Under the pieces are notes generated by a model. That model did not search any database. It saw only the letters and a list, made by a program, of their open reading frames with translations, and was not told where the DNA came from. This document shows, piece by piece, positions 18,245-26,876 of a stretch of DNA of 64,000 nt. Every line of letters starts with the position of its first letter. Positions within the stretch are counted from its first letter, which is position 1. Position numbers and translations under genes: made by a program. Source of the DNA: Methylomarinum vadi (GTDB lineage Bacteria; Pseudomonadota; Gammaproteobacteria; Methylococcales; Methylomonadaceae); the NCBI RefSeq assembly GCF_000733935.1, contig NZ_JPON01000001.1, positions 620,001 through 684,000 on the forward strand, in the 5' to 3' direction.

Positions 18245-19148
18245 TTGACCGCCCCCCAGTCGATGTCGAAGCCATTCATTAAGGCATTAATCAACTGGCC
18301 GGTATTTTGATTCGTGCCGTCGGTCAGGTGAGTATAGCGGGCAGTGGTGAGGATACTGTGGTGACCGAGGATTTTCTGCACTTCCAGTAGATCGACGCCC
18401 GCTTCAATCAAATGTGTGGCATAGCTATGCCGCAGACAGTGCGGGGTAATCTTTTTTTTAAACCGCAGTCTTGCGCGACTTGGCGCAGAGCCTTTTGCAC
18501 GCCACCGCGATCCAAAGGGCTCTGCGCGCGCTGCGCGCCCTTCAAACCGCCATGGCGATTGGGAAACAACATGACCGGATGCCGGTGAACTTGCCAGAAG
18601 CGGCGTAGCAAATCCAGGGTGGCAGCCGGCAACGGCACCAGTCTATCCTTATTGCCCTTGGCATCTCGGATATGCACGCGTTGGCGACCGGCATCGATAT
18701 CCCCAACCTCAAGACGCAATCCCTCGCCGAGGCGCAAACCTAGACTGTAGAGCGTGAAAAAGAACACCCGGTAACTGAGAATACGCGTGGACTGGAAGAT
18801 ACACCGCGCCTCGTCGACAGTGACGATATCCGGCAAACGTTGCGCCTTCGGCGGCTTGACCAACTGCGGCGCGACCCAAGGCTTGCGCAGTACATGGGTG
18901 TAATAAAACTTGAGACCGTACAGGTCCAACTTGACCGCACTCCAAGAATGCGACTCCAGCAAATCGGTGAAATAATCGGTCAGTTGCTGTTCGGTCAACG
19001 CATTGATGTCTTCGTTGAAATACTGGCCGATACGTCGAATCGCACGGGCATAGGCCTCGATCGTCTTGGGCTGCAACCCTTTAAGTTTGAGGTGTTTCAG
19101 ATGGCTTTGATAGTTTTGCTTGAAATGGGATTCGAATGATGTTGTCAT
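18241..19148 (-). CDS. tyrosine recombinase of the IS91-type element, split over two frames at an A8 run, copy 1
   Basis: The first frame (19148-18408) gives a phage-type integrase N-terminal SAM-like domain and the first catalytic Arg region ([15 protein letters not shown]). It then passes an A8 run (complement of 18452-18459) and reads into noise ([15 protein letters not shown]). In the -1 frame the protein continues without a break as [18 protein letters not shown], then [15 protein letters not shown] with the catalytic His, Arg and Tyr, to a stop overlapping the transposase start. A -1 slip would give a normal 302-aa integrase. Whether this is programmed or a mutation is open, but both copies share it. 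Confidence 0.8.
18452..18459 (-). promoter_or_regulatory. A8 slippery run in integrase gene, copy 1
   Basis: Read on the minus strand as TTA AAA AAA AGA. A -1 slip turns it into AAA AAA AAG ATT and links the N-terminal and catalytic halves of the integrase. The run is the same in copy 2 (30208-30215). Confidence 0.5.
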
Positions 19149-19387
19149 TGTCGCGTAACCTCATGATTCGTCATGGAATAATCCCTCTTAAAAGAGGGCG
19201 TGAGATTACATTTTATAAATTACCGGCTACTGCCGCTTTTCTCCGCGTTAGCGGCTTCGTCCAACAAACTATTGCAGCGCGCCTACCAGGATTTTGTCGA
19301 ATCAGACGCCCAAACGGAAAAGGTGTTCAAGGTATTCAAAATGGCCGAGCCGCAAACCGTTTTCGTCTCCTTGAACGACATTCAGTC

Positions 19388-19870
19388 ATGAATCCGGATC
19401 GCTACGACGAAGAGCGCTTCGACTTCGGCGAAAGAGTCCGGGTCACGCGCAATGTCCGTAACGACGGCACCTATCCCGGCAAGGCCATCGGCGACCTGCT
19501 GGTCAGGCGGGGCAGCGTGGGCAACGTCGTCGAGATGGGAACGTTTTTGCAGGACCAGGTTATCTACACGGTCCATTTTCTCGATCAGGGCCTGATGGTC
19601 GGTTGCCGCGCCGAGGAATTGATTCCCGCCGAGGCTGCCTGGAACCCCAGCCGTTACGAATTCAGGGATAAGGTCAAATGCGAACTCGATCTGGCCATAG
19701 CCGGCGAAGTCATCGTCGAAAAAGGGAGCGAAGGAGAAATTCTGAAAGTACTCCGCGACAACGATCCCGTGCACTATCATGTGCGTTTTCCCGGTCGAAC
19801 CCTGCAAGTCCCCGAATCCGCCTTGTCACCTTGCGAAACCGATAAACAGGATGCCATGGAGGAAACATGA
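19388..19870 (+). CDS. nifZ: nitrogenase maturation protein NifZ
   Basis: NifZ assists P-cluster maturation on the MoFe protein. This 160-aa product has the duplicated NifZ pattern: FDFGERVRVTRNVRNDGTYPGKAIGDLLVRRGSVGNV with IYTVHF, then a second weaker unit starting RYEFRDKVKCELD and ending YHVRFPGRTLQVPE. The ATG at 19388 overlaps the end of nifW (ATGA), and its own stop overlaps the nifM start. A longer in-frame start at 19136 lies in IS sequence and is rejected. The IS91 insertion upstream separates this gene from the nifV promoter. Confidence 0.92.
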   Translation: MNPDRYDEERFDFGERVRVTRNVRNDGTYPGKAIGDLLVRRGSVGNVVEMGTFLQDQVIYTVHFLDQGLMVGCRAEELIPAEAAWNPSRYEFRDKVKCELDLAIAGEVIVEKGSEGEILKVLRDNDPVHYHVRFPGRTLQVPESALSPCETDKQDAMEET

Positions 19871-20742
19871 ACCATTGCGCCACCGTCATTGAAATCGACC
19901 CTTATAGCCTGCTGCGTGCGTCGTTGGCTTTATTTCAAAAAACACCGTCCGAACTGGATGAACGACAACTGACTCAAGCCCGCGATCAGGCATTGAAGGA
20001 GCACGCAATCGAAAACCGAGTGTTGCGCTCGCCCGAAGCGGCCGCCGTTATCGTCAGCGAACGAACGTTAGCTAAAGCCGTCCAGGAGATTCGCGAACGC
20101 TTTCCGGACGAGCAAAGTTTCGTCGCAGCGCTGGAGCACAACGGGCTGGATAAACACTCCTTGCAAAGCGCAATGTTGCGCCAATGCAAGGTGGAAAACG
20201 TCCTGGAAAAAGTTGCGGCCAGGGCCAGCACGGTGTCGGAAGTGGAAATCGGCATTTATTACCACCTGCATCCGGAAAAATTTCACCGTCCCGAACAGCG
20301 CGGCGCCAAACACATCCTGATCACGATCAACGAGGAATTTCCGGAAAATAGTCGCGCCAATGCCTGGCAACGAATTTGCGACATTGCCGCCCGGCTCAAA
20401 CAGAAACCGCATAAATTCGCCGATCTGGCATTGAAATATTCGGAATGCCCCACCGCCCTGCAAGGTGGCGAATTGGGCACTTTCGGCCGGGGCCAACTGT
20501 TTCCGCAAATCGAGGCCGTGCTGTTCGGCATGAAGGAAAAACAAATCAGCGATGTCATCGAAACCGAGGCCGGTTTTCACATCGTTCAATGCGGCAAGAT
20601 ACACGGCGCCGAAACGATTTCGCTGAAAAAAGCGCAATCCAAGATTCGCCAACTGATGCAGGAGCGCGCCCGGCGCACTTGCCAGCGGACCTGGCTGGCA
20701 AGCCTGCCGGTCGACCGGGACACTCTCTCCACAATCAACTAG
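19867..20742 (+). CDS. nifM: peptidyl-prolyl isomerase NifM
   Basis: NifM is a parvulin-type isomerase needed to mature the Fe protein NifH. The N-terminal helical domain (residues 1-140) is followed by a PpiC domain with [46 protein letters not shown] and [18 protein letters not shown]. The 291-aa length is normal for NifM. It overlaps nifZ by four bases and precedes a nif-linked clpX, the same order as in Azotobacter vinelandii. Confidence 0.93.
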   Translation: MNHCATVIEIDPYSLLRASLALFQKTPSELDERQLTQARDQALKEHAIENRVLRSPEAAAVIVSERTLAKAVQEIRERFPDEQSFVAALEHNGLDKHSLQSAMLRQCKVENVLEKVAARASTVSEVEIGIYYHLHPEKFHRPEQRGAKHILITINEEFPENSRANAWQRICDIAARLKQKPHKFADLALKYSECPTALQGGELGTFGRGQLFPQIEAVLFGMKEKQISDVIETEAGFHIVQCGKIHGAETISLKKAQSKIRQLMQERARRTCQRTWLASLPVDRDTLSTIN

Positions 20743-20753
20743 AGGACCTCGCC

Positions 20754-22037
20754 ATGGCGGAAAAAGACAGCAAGCACTGTTCCTTTTGCGATATCGAACA
20801 ATCACCTTCGGTCCCGCTCATTGCCGGAACCAACGGTTATATCTGCGAAGCCTGCGTCTTGTTGGCGAGCCAGGTCGTCAGCAGTTGGGGCCGTAAAAAG
20901 GCGCTCAAGGAAATGCAGGGGCCGCTGCCAAAGCCTAAAGAGATCAAGGACAAACTCGACCATTACGTGATCGGACAGGACTTGGCCAAGGAAATTCTGT
21001 CCGTGGCCGTGTATAACCATTACAAACGCTTGAAATTCGAAAGCGGCGAAGCCGGACTCGGCAAGTTGGACCAGGAGGTAGAAATCGGCAAGTCCAATGT
21101 GCTGCTGATCGGTCCGTCCGGTACCGGCAAGACCTTGTTGGCCAGCACCCTGGCCAAAATCGTCGGCTTGCCCTTCGTCGTCGTCGACGCGACGACATTA
21201 ACCCAGGCCGGCTATGTTGGCGACGACGTGGAGAATATCCTGGTACGCCTGTGCGATATCGCCGAAGGCCATGTCGGCAAGGCCGAATGGGGCATCGTCT
21301 ATATCGATGAAATCGACAAGATAGCGCGCAGTCCGGAACAGCAATTCGGCACCCGCGACGTGTCCGGCGAAGGGGTTCAACAGGCGTTGTTGCGTCTGGT
21401 CGAGGGAGCGCAGGTCAAGGTGCCCAATAAAGGCCGGCGCAAGGACGGCGGTAATGCCGATCATACGCTCGTCGATACCCGCAATATCTTGTTCATCGCC
21501 GGCGGCGCCTTTCCGGGCCTGGAAAAACACGTGCAGAAGAGATTACTGCCGAAGGATACCGCTATCGGTTTCCACGCCGCGGTCAGCAATCCGGAATTGA
21601 AACCGGAATTGGAGGACATGCTGAACGCCACCGAACCCGACGATCTGAAACGTTTCGGCCTCATTCCGGAATTTATCGGCCGTTTCCCGATTCTGGCACC
21701 GTTGGAACCCTTGGATGTCGACGCCTTGATCCAGGTGTTGACCGAACCGAAAAATGCGTTGGTCAAGCAATATCAACAGTTGTTCGCCTATGAAGGCGTT
21801 ACGCTGGATTTCGACCGCCCTGCCCTGGTCGCCATCGCCGAAAAAGCGATTGCACGCAACACCGGCGCCCGGGGGCTGCGTAGCATCATGGAACAAATTT
21901 TACGGAAAACCATGTTCGAATTGCCGTCCTATGAAAACCTCGAGCGATGCCTCATCAATGAAGCGGTCGTCAACGGAACGGCGGAAATCGAGCTTTTCAG
22001 CCACCCGCAAGAAAACCGGCAACAAGCCGGTCAGTAA
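20754..22037 (+). CDS. clpX: nif-linked ClpX ATPase
   Basis: AAA+ unfoldase that feeds substrates to ClpP. The 427-aa product has the zinc-binding domain (Cys 9, 12, 31, 34), Walker A GPSGTGKT at 120-127, the pore loop GYVGDD near 153, Walker [10 protein letters not shown] near 181-189, and an IGF loop at 271-273 for docking on ClpP. It lies 11 bases after nifM, with AGAGGACC as ribosome site. A second clpX beside nifM is known in Azotobacter, where it is linked to turnover of NifB and NifEN. A clpP lies only 3 kb away in the opposing nif operon. Confidence 0.93.
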   Translation: MAEKDSKHCSFCDIEQSPSVPLIAGTNGYICEACVLLASQVVSSWGRKKALKEMQGPLPKPKEIKDKLDHYVIGQDLAKEILSVAVYNHYKRLKFESGEAGLGKLDQEVEIGKSNVLLIGPSGTGKTLLASTLAKIVGLPFVVVDATTLTQAGYVGDDVENILVRLCDIAEGHVGKAEWGIVYIDEIDKIARSPEQQFGTRDVSGEGVQQALLRLVEGAQVKVPNKGRRKDGGNADHTLVDTRNILFIAGGAFPGLEKHVQKRLLPKDTAIGFHAAVSNPELKPELEDMLNATEPDDLKRFGLIPEFIGRFPILAPLEPLDVDALIQVLTEPKNALVKQYQQLFAYEGVTLDFDRPALVAIAEKAIARNTGARGLRSIMEQILRKTMFELPSYENLERCLINEAVVNGTAEIELFSHPQENRQQAGQ

Positions 22038-22059
22038 AGTTATTGACCAGGAACATAAC

Positions 22060-22683
22060 ATGAGCACAGAAGATCGCATCCGCAAGCAACTGCAGGACCA
22101 TTCCATCATCCTCTATATGAAGGGGGTTCCGGACAACCCGGAATGCGGATTTTCCGCCAAGGCGGTGTCGGCCTTGAAGGCGACCGGCATCCCGTTTACT
22201 TACGTCAATGTACTGGAGTCGCCCTTTATTCGGGAAAAACTACCCAAAGTCTCCAAATGGCCGACCTTTCCGCAATTGTTCATCAACGGCGAACTGATAG
22301 GAGGCAGCGATATTATCGAAGCGATGGCCGAACAAGGCACGTTGCTTCCGGCCTTGCAGTCCGCGAAATTCAGCCGACCAAGCGAAGAAAAAAACGGCAC
22401 GGTTACCCACACTGAAGTCGAACGACTGATTAAAGGCGACTTTGCCGATGCGGAGATACATATCGAAGGGGAAGGCTGCGATCTGGAAATCACCGTGATC
22501 AGCGAGAAGTTTAACGGCTTGAGCATGCTCAAGCAGCAACAAGGCGTCATGGCCAGCTTGGCCGAACCGTTGAGCAGCGGCCGTTTGCATGCCGTCACCG
22601 TCAAATCCTTTACCCCGCAACAATGGCAAGAAAAGCTGGCATCCAGTAAAACGGCTAACGATTTATTGCAGATCCAGGTTTGA
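22060..22683 (+). CDS. monothiol glutaredoxin fused to a BolA domain
   Basis: Residues 1-105 form a Grx4/GrxD-type monothiol glutaredoxin, with MKGVPDNPECGFS (the CGFS active site), WPTFPQLFINGELIGGSDI. Residues about 120-195 form a BolA domain (VERLIKGDFADAEIHIEGEGCD, FNGLSMLKQQQGV, SGRLHAVTVKSFTPQQW). Separate Grx and BolA proteins bind one 2Fe-2S cluster together and traffic it. Here they are covalently joined in 207 aa inside a nif operon, so a dedicated role in delivering clusters to nitrogenase proteins is likely. Longer in-frame starts run back into clpX and are rejected. Confidence 0.92.
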   Translation: MSTEDRIRKQLQDHSIILYMKGVPDNPECGFSAKAVSALKATGIPFTYVNVLESPFIREKLPKVSKWPTFPQLFINGELIGGSDIIEAMAEQGTLLPALQSAKFSRPSEEKNGTVTHTEVERLIKGDFADAEIHIEGEGCDLEITVISEKFNGLSMLKQQQGVMASLAEPLSSGRLHAVTVKSFTPQQWQEKLASSKTANDLLQIQV

Positions 22684-22710
22684 GAAGGTTCCTTATTACG
22701 AAAGGAGTTG

Positions 22711-22727
22711 CCGGAATCCTGGTTGCT
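22711..22727 (+). promoter_or_regulatory. possible sigma-54 promoter of nifF
   Basis: GG at 22713-22714 and GC at 22725-22726 are ten bases apart, and the -12 part is TTGCT as in the consensus. The -24 part (CCGGAAT) is weak, and I find no NifA site just upstream. Confidence 0.4.
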
Positions 22728-22757
22728 GTACCCCAACATTAATTATTCGGAGGCTTT

Positions 22758-23297
22758 ATGACTAAAGTCGGCATTTTTTTCGGTACCGATACCGGCACGA
22801 CCCGTCGCATCGCTAAAACCATCGCCAAAACCCTGGGTCCAGACATGGCCGACAAACCGGTCAATATCCGTAATGCGACGGTGGCGGATTTATTGAACTA
22901 CGATGTTTTGATCCTCGGCACGCCGACTTACGGCGACGGCGAATTGCCAGGACTTTCCACCGGCAACATGACCGAAAGTTGGGAAGAATTCCTGCCTAAA
23001 CTGAATGGCGCGGATTTTGCCGGCAAGAAAGTCGCGTTGTACGGCGCAGGCGATCAGCAAAAATACAGCGGTAATTTCGCCAGCGCCCTGCGTTATCTGC
23101 ACGACGCCTTCAGCGAATGCGGCGCCCAAATCATAGGTCATTGGCCGATCGCCGGCAATGACTACGATTTCAAACATTCCGAATCGATGTTGGACGACCG
23201 GTTCGTCGGCTTGGTGCTGGACGAGGACAACCAAAGGGATTTGACCCCGTTGCGACTACAAAGCTGGCTGGACCAGTTGGCACCCGCCTGGAGTTGA
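22758..23297 (+). CDS. nifF: flavodoxin NifF
   Basis: FMN-containing electron donor to the nitrogenase Fe protein. The 179-aa product is a long-chain flavodoxin, with the phosphate-binding loop GTDTGTT at 9-15, GTPTYGDGELP around residues 54-64 and ALYGAGDQQKYSGNFASAL later. A TCGGAGG ribosome site precedes the ATG. The nif context and length support NifF rather than a housekeeping FldA. Confidence 0.92.
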   Translation: MTKVGIFFGTDTGTTRRIAKTIAKTLGPDMADKPVNIRNATVADLLNYDVLILGTPTYGDGELPGLSTGNMTESWEEFLPKLNGADFAGKKVALYGAGDQQKYSGNFASALRYLHDAFSECGAQIIGHWPIAGNDYDFKHSESMLDDRFVGLVLDEDNQRDLTPLRLQSWLDQLAPAWS

Positions 23298-23300
23298 CCG

Positions 23301-23714
23301 GTGCTGGAGCAACAGGCCTTGGTCACCCGTACCGACGAGCAAAAAGTCTTTATCAAAAGCCTGCAAGGCAGCGCCTGCGGCCATTGTCTGAAACGCCAGT
23401 CCTGCGCGACGACCCACTATGCCCATCTGTTGCCTGACCGGGAAATGGCTTTGTCCAGCCCTCTGCCATTGCAAGCGGGCGACTGGGTCATCGTCGGCAT
23501 AGAGGAAAACCAACTATTGCGCGCGTCGTTTATAATGTATCTATTGCCTCTGTTGCTATTGCTCGGCATCGTCGGGTTAAGCGGAGGCGACGACCAAACG
23601 ACCGTGCCGCTGGCGGTTGCAACCCTGTCTGTCTCGTACTATTTGTTCTATCGTTTACAAAACGGTTTTATCCGCCACCTGATCTCGCCGCCGCAAATAC
23701 TTCGTAAACTCTGA
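23301..23714 (+). CDS. rseC: RseC/RsxC-associated SoxR-reducing-type membrane protein
   Basis: A 137-aa protein with a GTG start right after nifF. The N-terminal cytosolic domain has a cysteine cluster (SACGHCLKRQSC), followed by a GDWVIVGIEENQLLRAS segment and two transmembrane helices (about 72-90 and 96-114), which is the RseC architecture. RseC proteins are often linked to Rnf complexes and to SoxR reduction. Linkage to nifF may point to electron supply for nitrogenase, but this is inference. Confidence 0.75.
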   Translation: MLEQQALVTRTDEQKVFIKSLQGSACGHCLKRQSCATTHYAHLLPDREMALSSPLPLQAGDWVIVGIEENQLLRASFIMYLLPLLLLLGIVGLSGGDDQTTVPLAVATLSVSYYLFYRLQNGFIRHLISPPQILRKL

Positions 23715-23720
23715 CAGTCC

Positions 23721-24026
23721 ATGAATGTCTGGTCCATCGAAAAAGATTTCGCCCTGAAACATTTTTTGATCGAACTGGTGCATCGCCACGGCGAGAACAC
23801 CTTTTCCCTGCACGAACATCCCGACCAATTTCGGGCGGTGGAAATTTATCAAAGCGGACTTCCGGAACTGAGCGCCTATATCTATACCTTCGCGCAAAAC
23901 GAAAACAGCTATGCCGTCGACCTGAAATACCCTTTGCCAGAACATAACATCATCGGCGCTAACGAAAACCTGAATATGGAACAGTTGTTCGCTATTCTCA
24001 ACACCCATTTCGATTTATCATCATGA
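23721..24026 (+). CDS. nif-linked protein of unknown function (101 aa)
   Basis: A soluble acidic protein, MNVWSIEKDF at the start, with a central YQSGLPELSAYIYTFAQNENSYAVDLKYPLPE segment. It starts six bases after the rseC-like gene and overlaps the next gene by four bases (ATGA), so it is clearly part of the operon. No family is recognised. Confidence 0.6.
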   Translation: MNVWSIEKDFALKHFLIELVHRHGENTFSLHEHPDQFRAVEIYQSGLPELSAYIYTFAQNENSYAVDLKYPLPEHNIIGANENLNMEQLFAILNTHFDLSS

Positions 24027-24307
24027 AAGAACAATATCAAATACGTTGTTACACCAGTTACAGCGGCGTTAGCCTTCCGTTAAACCTGGTCTGCGAAATC
24101 AGCGAACAGGACCTGCGCAACCGCAACATCTATTTTCAGGGCTGCTACGATAAGGACAATCGCTTAAGCATTTGCCTGAAAATCGTTTACGGCGAAACCG
24201 AATTCGAGCATCGTTACAGTTACTACGAGGATGGCCGGCTTAAACAAGCATTGATCAGTGAAGAGGAAAATGAATTGACGACCCTGAACTTCGACGGTTC
24301 AGGTTGA
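24023..24307 (+). CDS. nif-linked protein of unknown function (94 aa)
   Basis: A small soluble protein that opens QIRCYTSYSGVSLPLNLV and has a compact beta-rich pattern (NIYFQGCYDKDNRLSICLKIVYGETEFEHRYSYYEDGRLKQA). It is the last gene of the nifV-to-here unit. The well-ordered sequence suggests a real conserved domain, but I cannot name it. Confidence 0.6.
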   Translation: MKEQYQIRCYTSYSGVSLPLNLVCEISEQDLRNRNIYFQGCYDKDNRLSICLKIVYGETEFEHRYSYYEDGRLKQALISEEENELTTLNFDGSG

Positions 24308-24382
24308 AGGAATGACTTAATGACTTAGCTCGTAACCCGCCTGTAACCCTGCGAAATGCGGTGCATTGGGGACACGAACATC

Positions 24383-24414
24383 CCGGATTCCGCTTTGCTG
24401 CACCCGGGCTATGG
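24383..24414. repeat. interspersed GC-rich repeat
   Basis: CCGGATTCCGCTTTGCTGCACCCGGGCTATG-like sequence, also seen in altered form at about 12109-12138. It resembles the short intergenic repeats (CCGGATTCCGCTNCGCTNCATCCGGGCTACG) common in gammaproteobacterial genomes. It lies between two convergent operons. Confidence 0.5.
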
Positions 24415-24423
24415 CTTCCATAA

Positions 24424-24885
24424 CTACGATTCCGACAAGCGCTTCCTCAGCCCGATCAGATCGGTCCCGTGCCACTTCTTTCCATGGTAGAAATTCAATG
24501 CCGATCGATTGTTGCGATCGGCCAGTAGTTGCAAACGAGTTAAGCCTCGAGTCTGCGCACAGGATTCCATGGCCGCAAGCAAGGCGCTACCCAAGCCCTG
24601 GCCACGAAAAGACGGCTCGACAATCACATCCTCGATCAAGCCGACATAGGCGCCCTCGGCGGTGGAAACCAGTTTTTGCAGAGAACACATCGCCACTACC
24701 CTGCCTTGATGCTCGGCCACATACACTTGCGCATCATGTTGCCGGGCCAACAACAATTGCAGACCTTGGCGTTGCTTAGACGGATGGCAACTAAAATCCT
24801 TCTCTACCCCAAACAGGTCCTGCAATAAAACGACCATGGCGTCGATATCGTCGGCCCTTGCCTGCCTGATCGCGACATCCCTCAT
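24424..24885 (-). CDS. GNAT-family N-acetyltransferase
   Basis: A 153-aa protein from the ATG at 24885 (an in-frame TTG lies at 24900). It has the GNAT fold signature: IEDVIVEPSFRGQGLGSALLAAMES, where RGQGLGS is the acetyl-CoA pyrophosphate loop, and LLADRNNRSALNFYHGKKW at the C-terminus. It begins about 30 bases after clpP, so it is probably cotranscribed. The substrate is unknown. Confidence 0.85.
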   Translation of the reverse strand: MRDVAIRQARADDIDAMVVLLQDLFGVEKDFSCHPSKQRQGLQLLLARQHDAQVYVAEHQGRVVAMCSLQKLVSTAEGAYVGLIEDVIVEPSFRGQGLGSALLAAMESCAQTRGLTRLQLLADRNNRSALNFYHGKKWHGTDLIGLRKRLSES

Positions 24886-24915
24886 GATAGACGATTTCAA
24901 CGCGCTGTCGCCGTA

Positions 24916-25563
24916 TCAGACGTTATTAGGATCGTCGCCGGGCAAGCGGCTGCTCAGAACCTTGTCGATAAGACCGTATTCGACGGCATCCGCGGAACTG
25001 AGAAAATTGTCGCGGTCGGTATCCTGGCGGATTATCTCGATCGGTTGTCCGGTATGTTCGGCCAGCACTTTATTCAATTTTTCGCGGATACCGAGTATCT
25101 CCTTGGCATGAATGGCAATATCGGAGGCTTGTCCCTGAAAACCGCCGAGAGGCTGATGGATCATCATGCGCGAATGCGGCAAGCTGTATCGTTTACCCTG
25201 GGCGCCACCGGTCAGCAATAACGCCCCCATGCTAGCGGCCTGGCCGATGCACATCGTGCAGACATCGGGCTTGATAAACTGCATGGTATCGTATATCGCC
25301 ATGCCGGCCGTGACCGAACCGCCGGGCGAATTGATATATAGATGAATATCTTTGTCCGGATTCTCCGATTCCAAAAACAGTAATTGGGCGACGATCAGAT
25401 TAGCCATGTGGTCCTGAACCTGGCCGACCAAAAAGATGACCCGCTCCTTAAGCAGGCGGCAATAGATATCGAAAGACCGTTCCCCGCGGGCGGTCTGTTC
25501 GACGACGATGGGCACCAGGCCGGTGGCCATCGGTTCGTTCATGGCTGGTTGAATTTCATTCAC
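24916..25563 (-). CDS. clpP: nif-linked ClpP protease subunit
   Basis: Serine protease barrel that works with ClpX or ClpA. The 215-aa protein has Ser111 in [11 protein letters not shown], His136 in MMIHQP and the Asp of DTDRDNF (185), so the triad is complete. The N-terminus is ClpP-like without the usual long propeptide. A GTG start follows an AGAGGAGAA ribosome site 25 bases after the nafY-like gene. Its partner ClpX is encoded in the opposing nif operon. This suggests a proteolytic pair dedicated to the nitrogen-fixation programme, in addition to a housekeeping clpP presumably elsewhere. Confidence 0.92.
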   Translation of the reverse strand: MNEIQPAMNEPMATGLVPIVVEQTARGERSFDIYCRLLKERVIFLVGQVQDHMANLIVAQLLFLESENPDKDIHLYINSPGGSVTAGMAIYDTMQFIKPDVCTMCIGQAASMGALLLTGGAQGKRYSLPHSRMMIHQPLGGFQGQASDIAIHAKEILGIREKLNKVLAEHTGQPIEIIRQDTDRDNFLSSADAVEYGLIDKVLSSRLPGDDPNNV

Positions 25564-25587
25564 TCGGCTTTCTCCTCTTGTTGGCGA

Positions 25588-26301
25588 TTAAGCCTCTAAG
25601 GAATAGTTAAAGCGTTTGCGTTGTTCGGCGGACACGCCCAATAGTTTGGCGAACCACGGCGGCGGCGCATCGAAAACGGACTGAAACTCGCGCAGCTTTT
25701 CCTCCGCTTCGACCACATCCGGCACCTTGATCGGATATATATCGGCCCGAATAACTTTGGCGGCGGCCGGGCCGCCGATCGACTGTACAAACAACACGTG
25801 GCAATCCTTGATCAAATCGGCCCGGAACAAGTTTCGGTCTTCCGCGCTGTCCGCCTTGAGGGTGGAACGGATGTCGATCAGGCGCATATCGTCCCTGGCT
25901 AACTGATAAACCAAAAAGCGGATGCAGGAACCGAAATGACCGTTAAGCGTTGCCCCGCTGTTGGAAGCCATCGCCACCCGGATCGACCCCGGCATATCGC
26001 CGTCGCGATAGGTTTGGATTTCGGGCAGATGTTCGTCCTCGGCTTCCTCGCCCCATAGATATCGCACCGCCTGTTTGATATTGGCCAAGCCGATGCCGAT
26101 GTCCTCGCCGTCTTCTTCGCCGTCATGGCTGCCGATGCCAGTTTTCAGATTGGTCACCGTAATCGCCTTCAGCTTTTCGTCGTCCAGGGGCGAACCAAGC
26201 CGGTCGTGCAGGATTTCAAGCAACTCGCCGACGGCGACTCCCGGCAGCATGCGGGAAGCCAAGGCGATGCGCAAGGCCAAATTACGATCTAATTGTTCCA
26301 T
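25588..26301 (-). CDS. nafY: NafY/NifX-family FeMo-cofactor-binding protein
   Basis: A 237-aa protein in two parts. The N-terminal helical domain (to about residue 100) resembles the NafY apo-nitrogenase-binding domain. The C-terminal half is a dinitrogenase iron-molybdenum-cofactor domain: IRVAMASNSGATLNGHFGSCIRFLVYQL and LFVQSIGGPAAAKVIRADIYPIKV. This family carries the cofactor or stabilises apo-NifDK. The length matches NafY (about 240 aa) rather than NifX (about 155 aa). A true NifX is encoded separately at 46959-47444. Confidence 0.85.
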   Translation of the reverse strand: MEQLDRNLALRIALASRMLPGVAVGELLEILHDRLGSPLDDEKLKAITVTNLKTGIGSHDGEEDGEDIGIGLANIKQAVRYLWGEEAEDEHLPEIQTYRDGDMPGSIRVAMASNSGATLNGHFGSCIRFLVYQLARDDMRLIDIRSTLKADSAEDRNLFRADLIKDCHVLFVQSIGGPAAAKVIRADIYPIKVPDVVEAEEKLREFQSVFDAPPPWFAKLLGVSAEQRKRFNYSLEA

Positions 26302-26478
26302 GATTGAACCTCAGGTATTGGTTGATAATGAAAAGGCATCCAGCCGCTAACGAGACAATTCGGCATAAGCTAGGTTGGATGGAATAAAACCACCTTACCG
26401 CCTATTATCATCACAAGGACTCGCCAGCGGCGCGCAGACATCGCAATGAACCGAGGCTGGCGGCCAAATCCAATGCCG

Positions 26479-26865
26479 TCATGCCGTCATGCCGTCCTGG
26501 TTTTGCAATCTTGGATCGGCGCCCAACTTAAGCAGTAACCGGACCATGTTATCCTTGCCGCTCGATGCGGCATAAGCCAACACGGTGTTGCCGGCGGGAT
26601 TCTGATAATCGATATCGGCCTCGCTTTTCACCAGCAAGCGCAGACACGCCTCGCTATCGGCGTAACAAGCCGCCCACAAGGCGTTATTGCCAAAACGATC
26701 GAGACAGTCCGGGTCGGCGCCTTGCGCGAGCAACCTTTGCACCAGATCATAGCGGCCCTGGTGGCTGGCCAGAATCAAGGCATAATCGCCATCGGTATTG
26801 GCCGACAGGGGCTCCCGCTCGCTGAATCCATGTTCCTTAAACCATTTTTTATAATCCAGGATCAT
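26479..26865 (-). pseudogene. ankyrin-repeat protein with C-terminal frameshift
   Basis: A 128-codon frame from the ATG at 26865 encodes about three ankyrin repeats (DGDYALILASHQGRYDLVQRLLAQGADP, FGNNALWAACYADSEACLRLLVKSEADI, AGNTVLAYAASSGKDNMVRLLLKLGADP). It stops early after NQDGMTA. The cause is an eight-base tandem duplication (GCCGTCAT twice at 26475-26490). With one unit, the frame would go on to ALDLAASLGSLRCLRAAGESL and a natural end. The loss is about 20 residues, so the protein may still fold. It lies in a nif-controlled operon. Confidence 0.75.
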
Positions 26866-26876
26866 AAAATCGCGGT

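Larger units (their letters stand above)
16834..19265 (-). mobile_element. IS91-family element, ISSod25-like, copy 1
   Basis: About 2432 bases, repeated at 28590-31021 (constant offset 11756; both proteins are identical in translation). The element carries an integrase gene and an IS91-type transposase gene, both on minus. The outer bases common to both copies are ATAACGAATAAGG on the left and CTTCGTCCAAC on the right. No target duplication is seen, as expected for rolling-circle IS91 transposition, and an AAC is present at each boundary. This copy disrupts nifW. Confidence 0.88.
16647..19391 (+). pseudogene. nifW: nifW, interrupted by an IS91/ISSod25-like element
   Basis: NifW helps protect or assemble the MoFe protein of nitrogenase. 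The N-terminal part (16647-16838) gives FEEDLEELESAEDFLQYFELDYD and HVNRLHILQRFHDYI, typical of NifW. The C-terminal part (about 19266-19391) continues with LLQRAYQDFVESDAQTEKVFKVFK. Joining ...KKAVYN to KLLQRAYQ removes the element exactly and gives a 105-residue frame of normal NifW length. The stop overlaps the nifZ start as ATGA. As it stands only a 65-residue N-terminal piece can be made, ending in element sequence. Confidence 0.9.
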
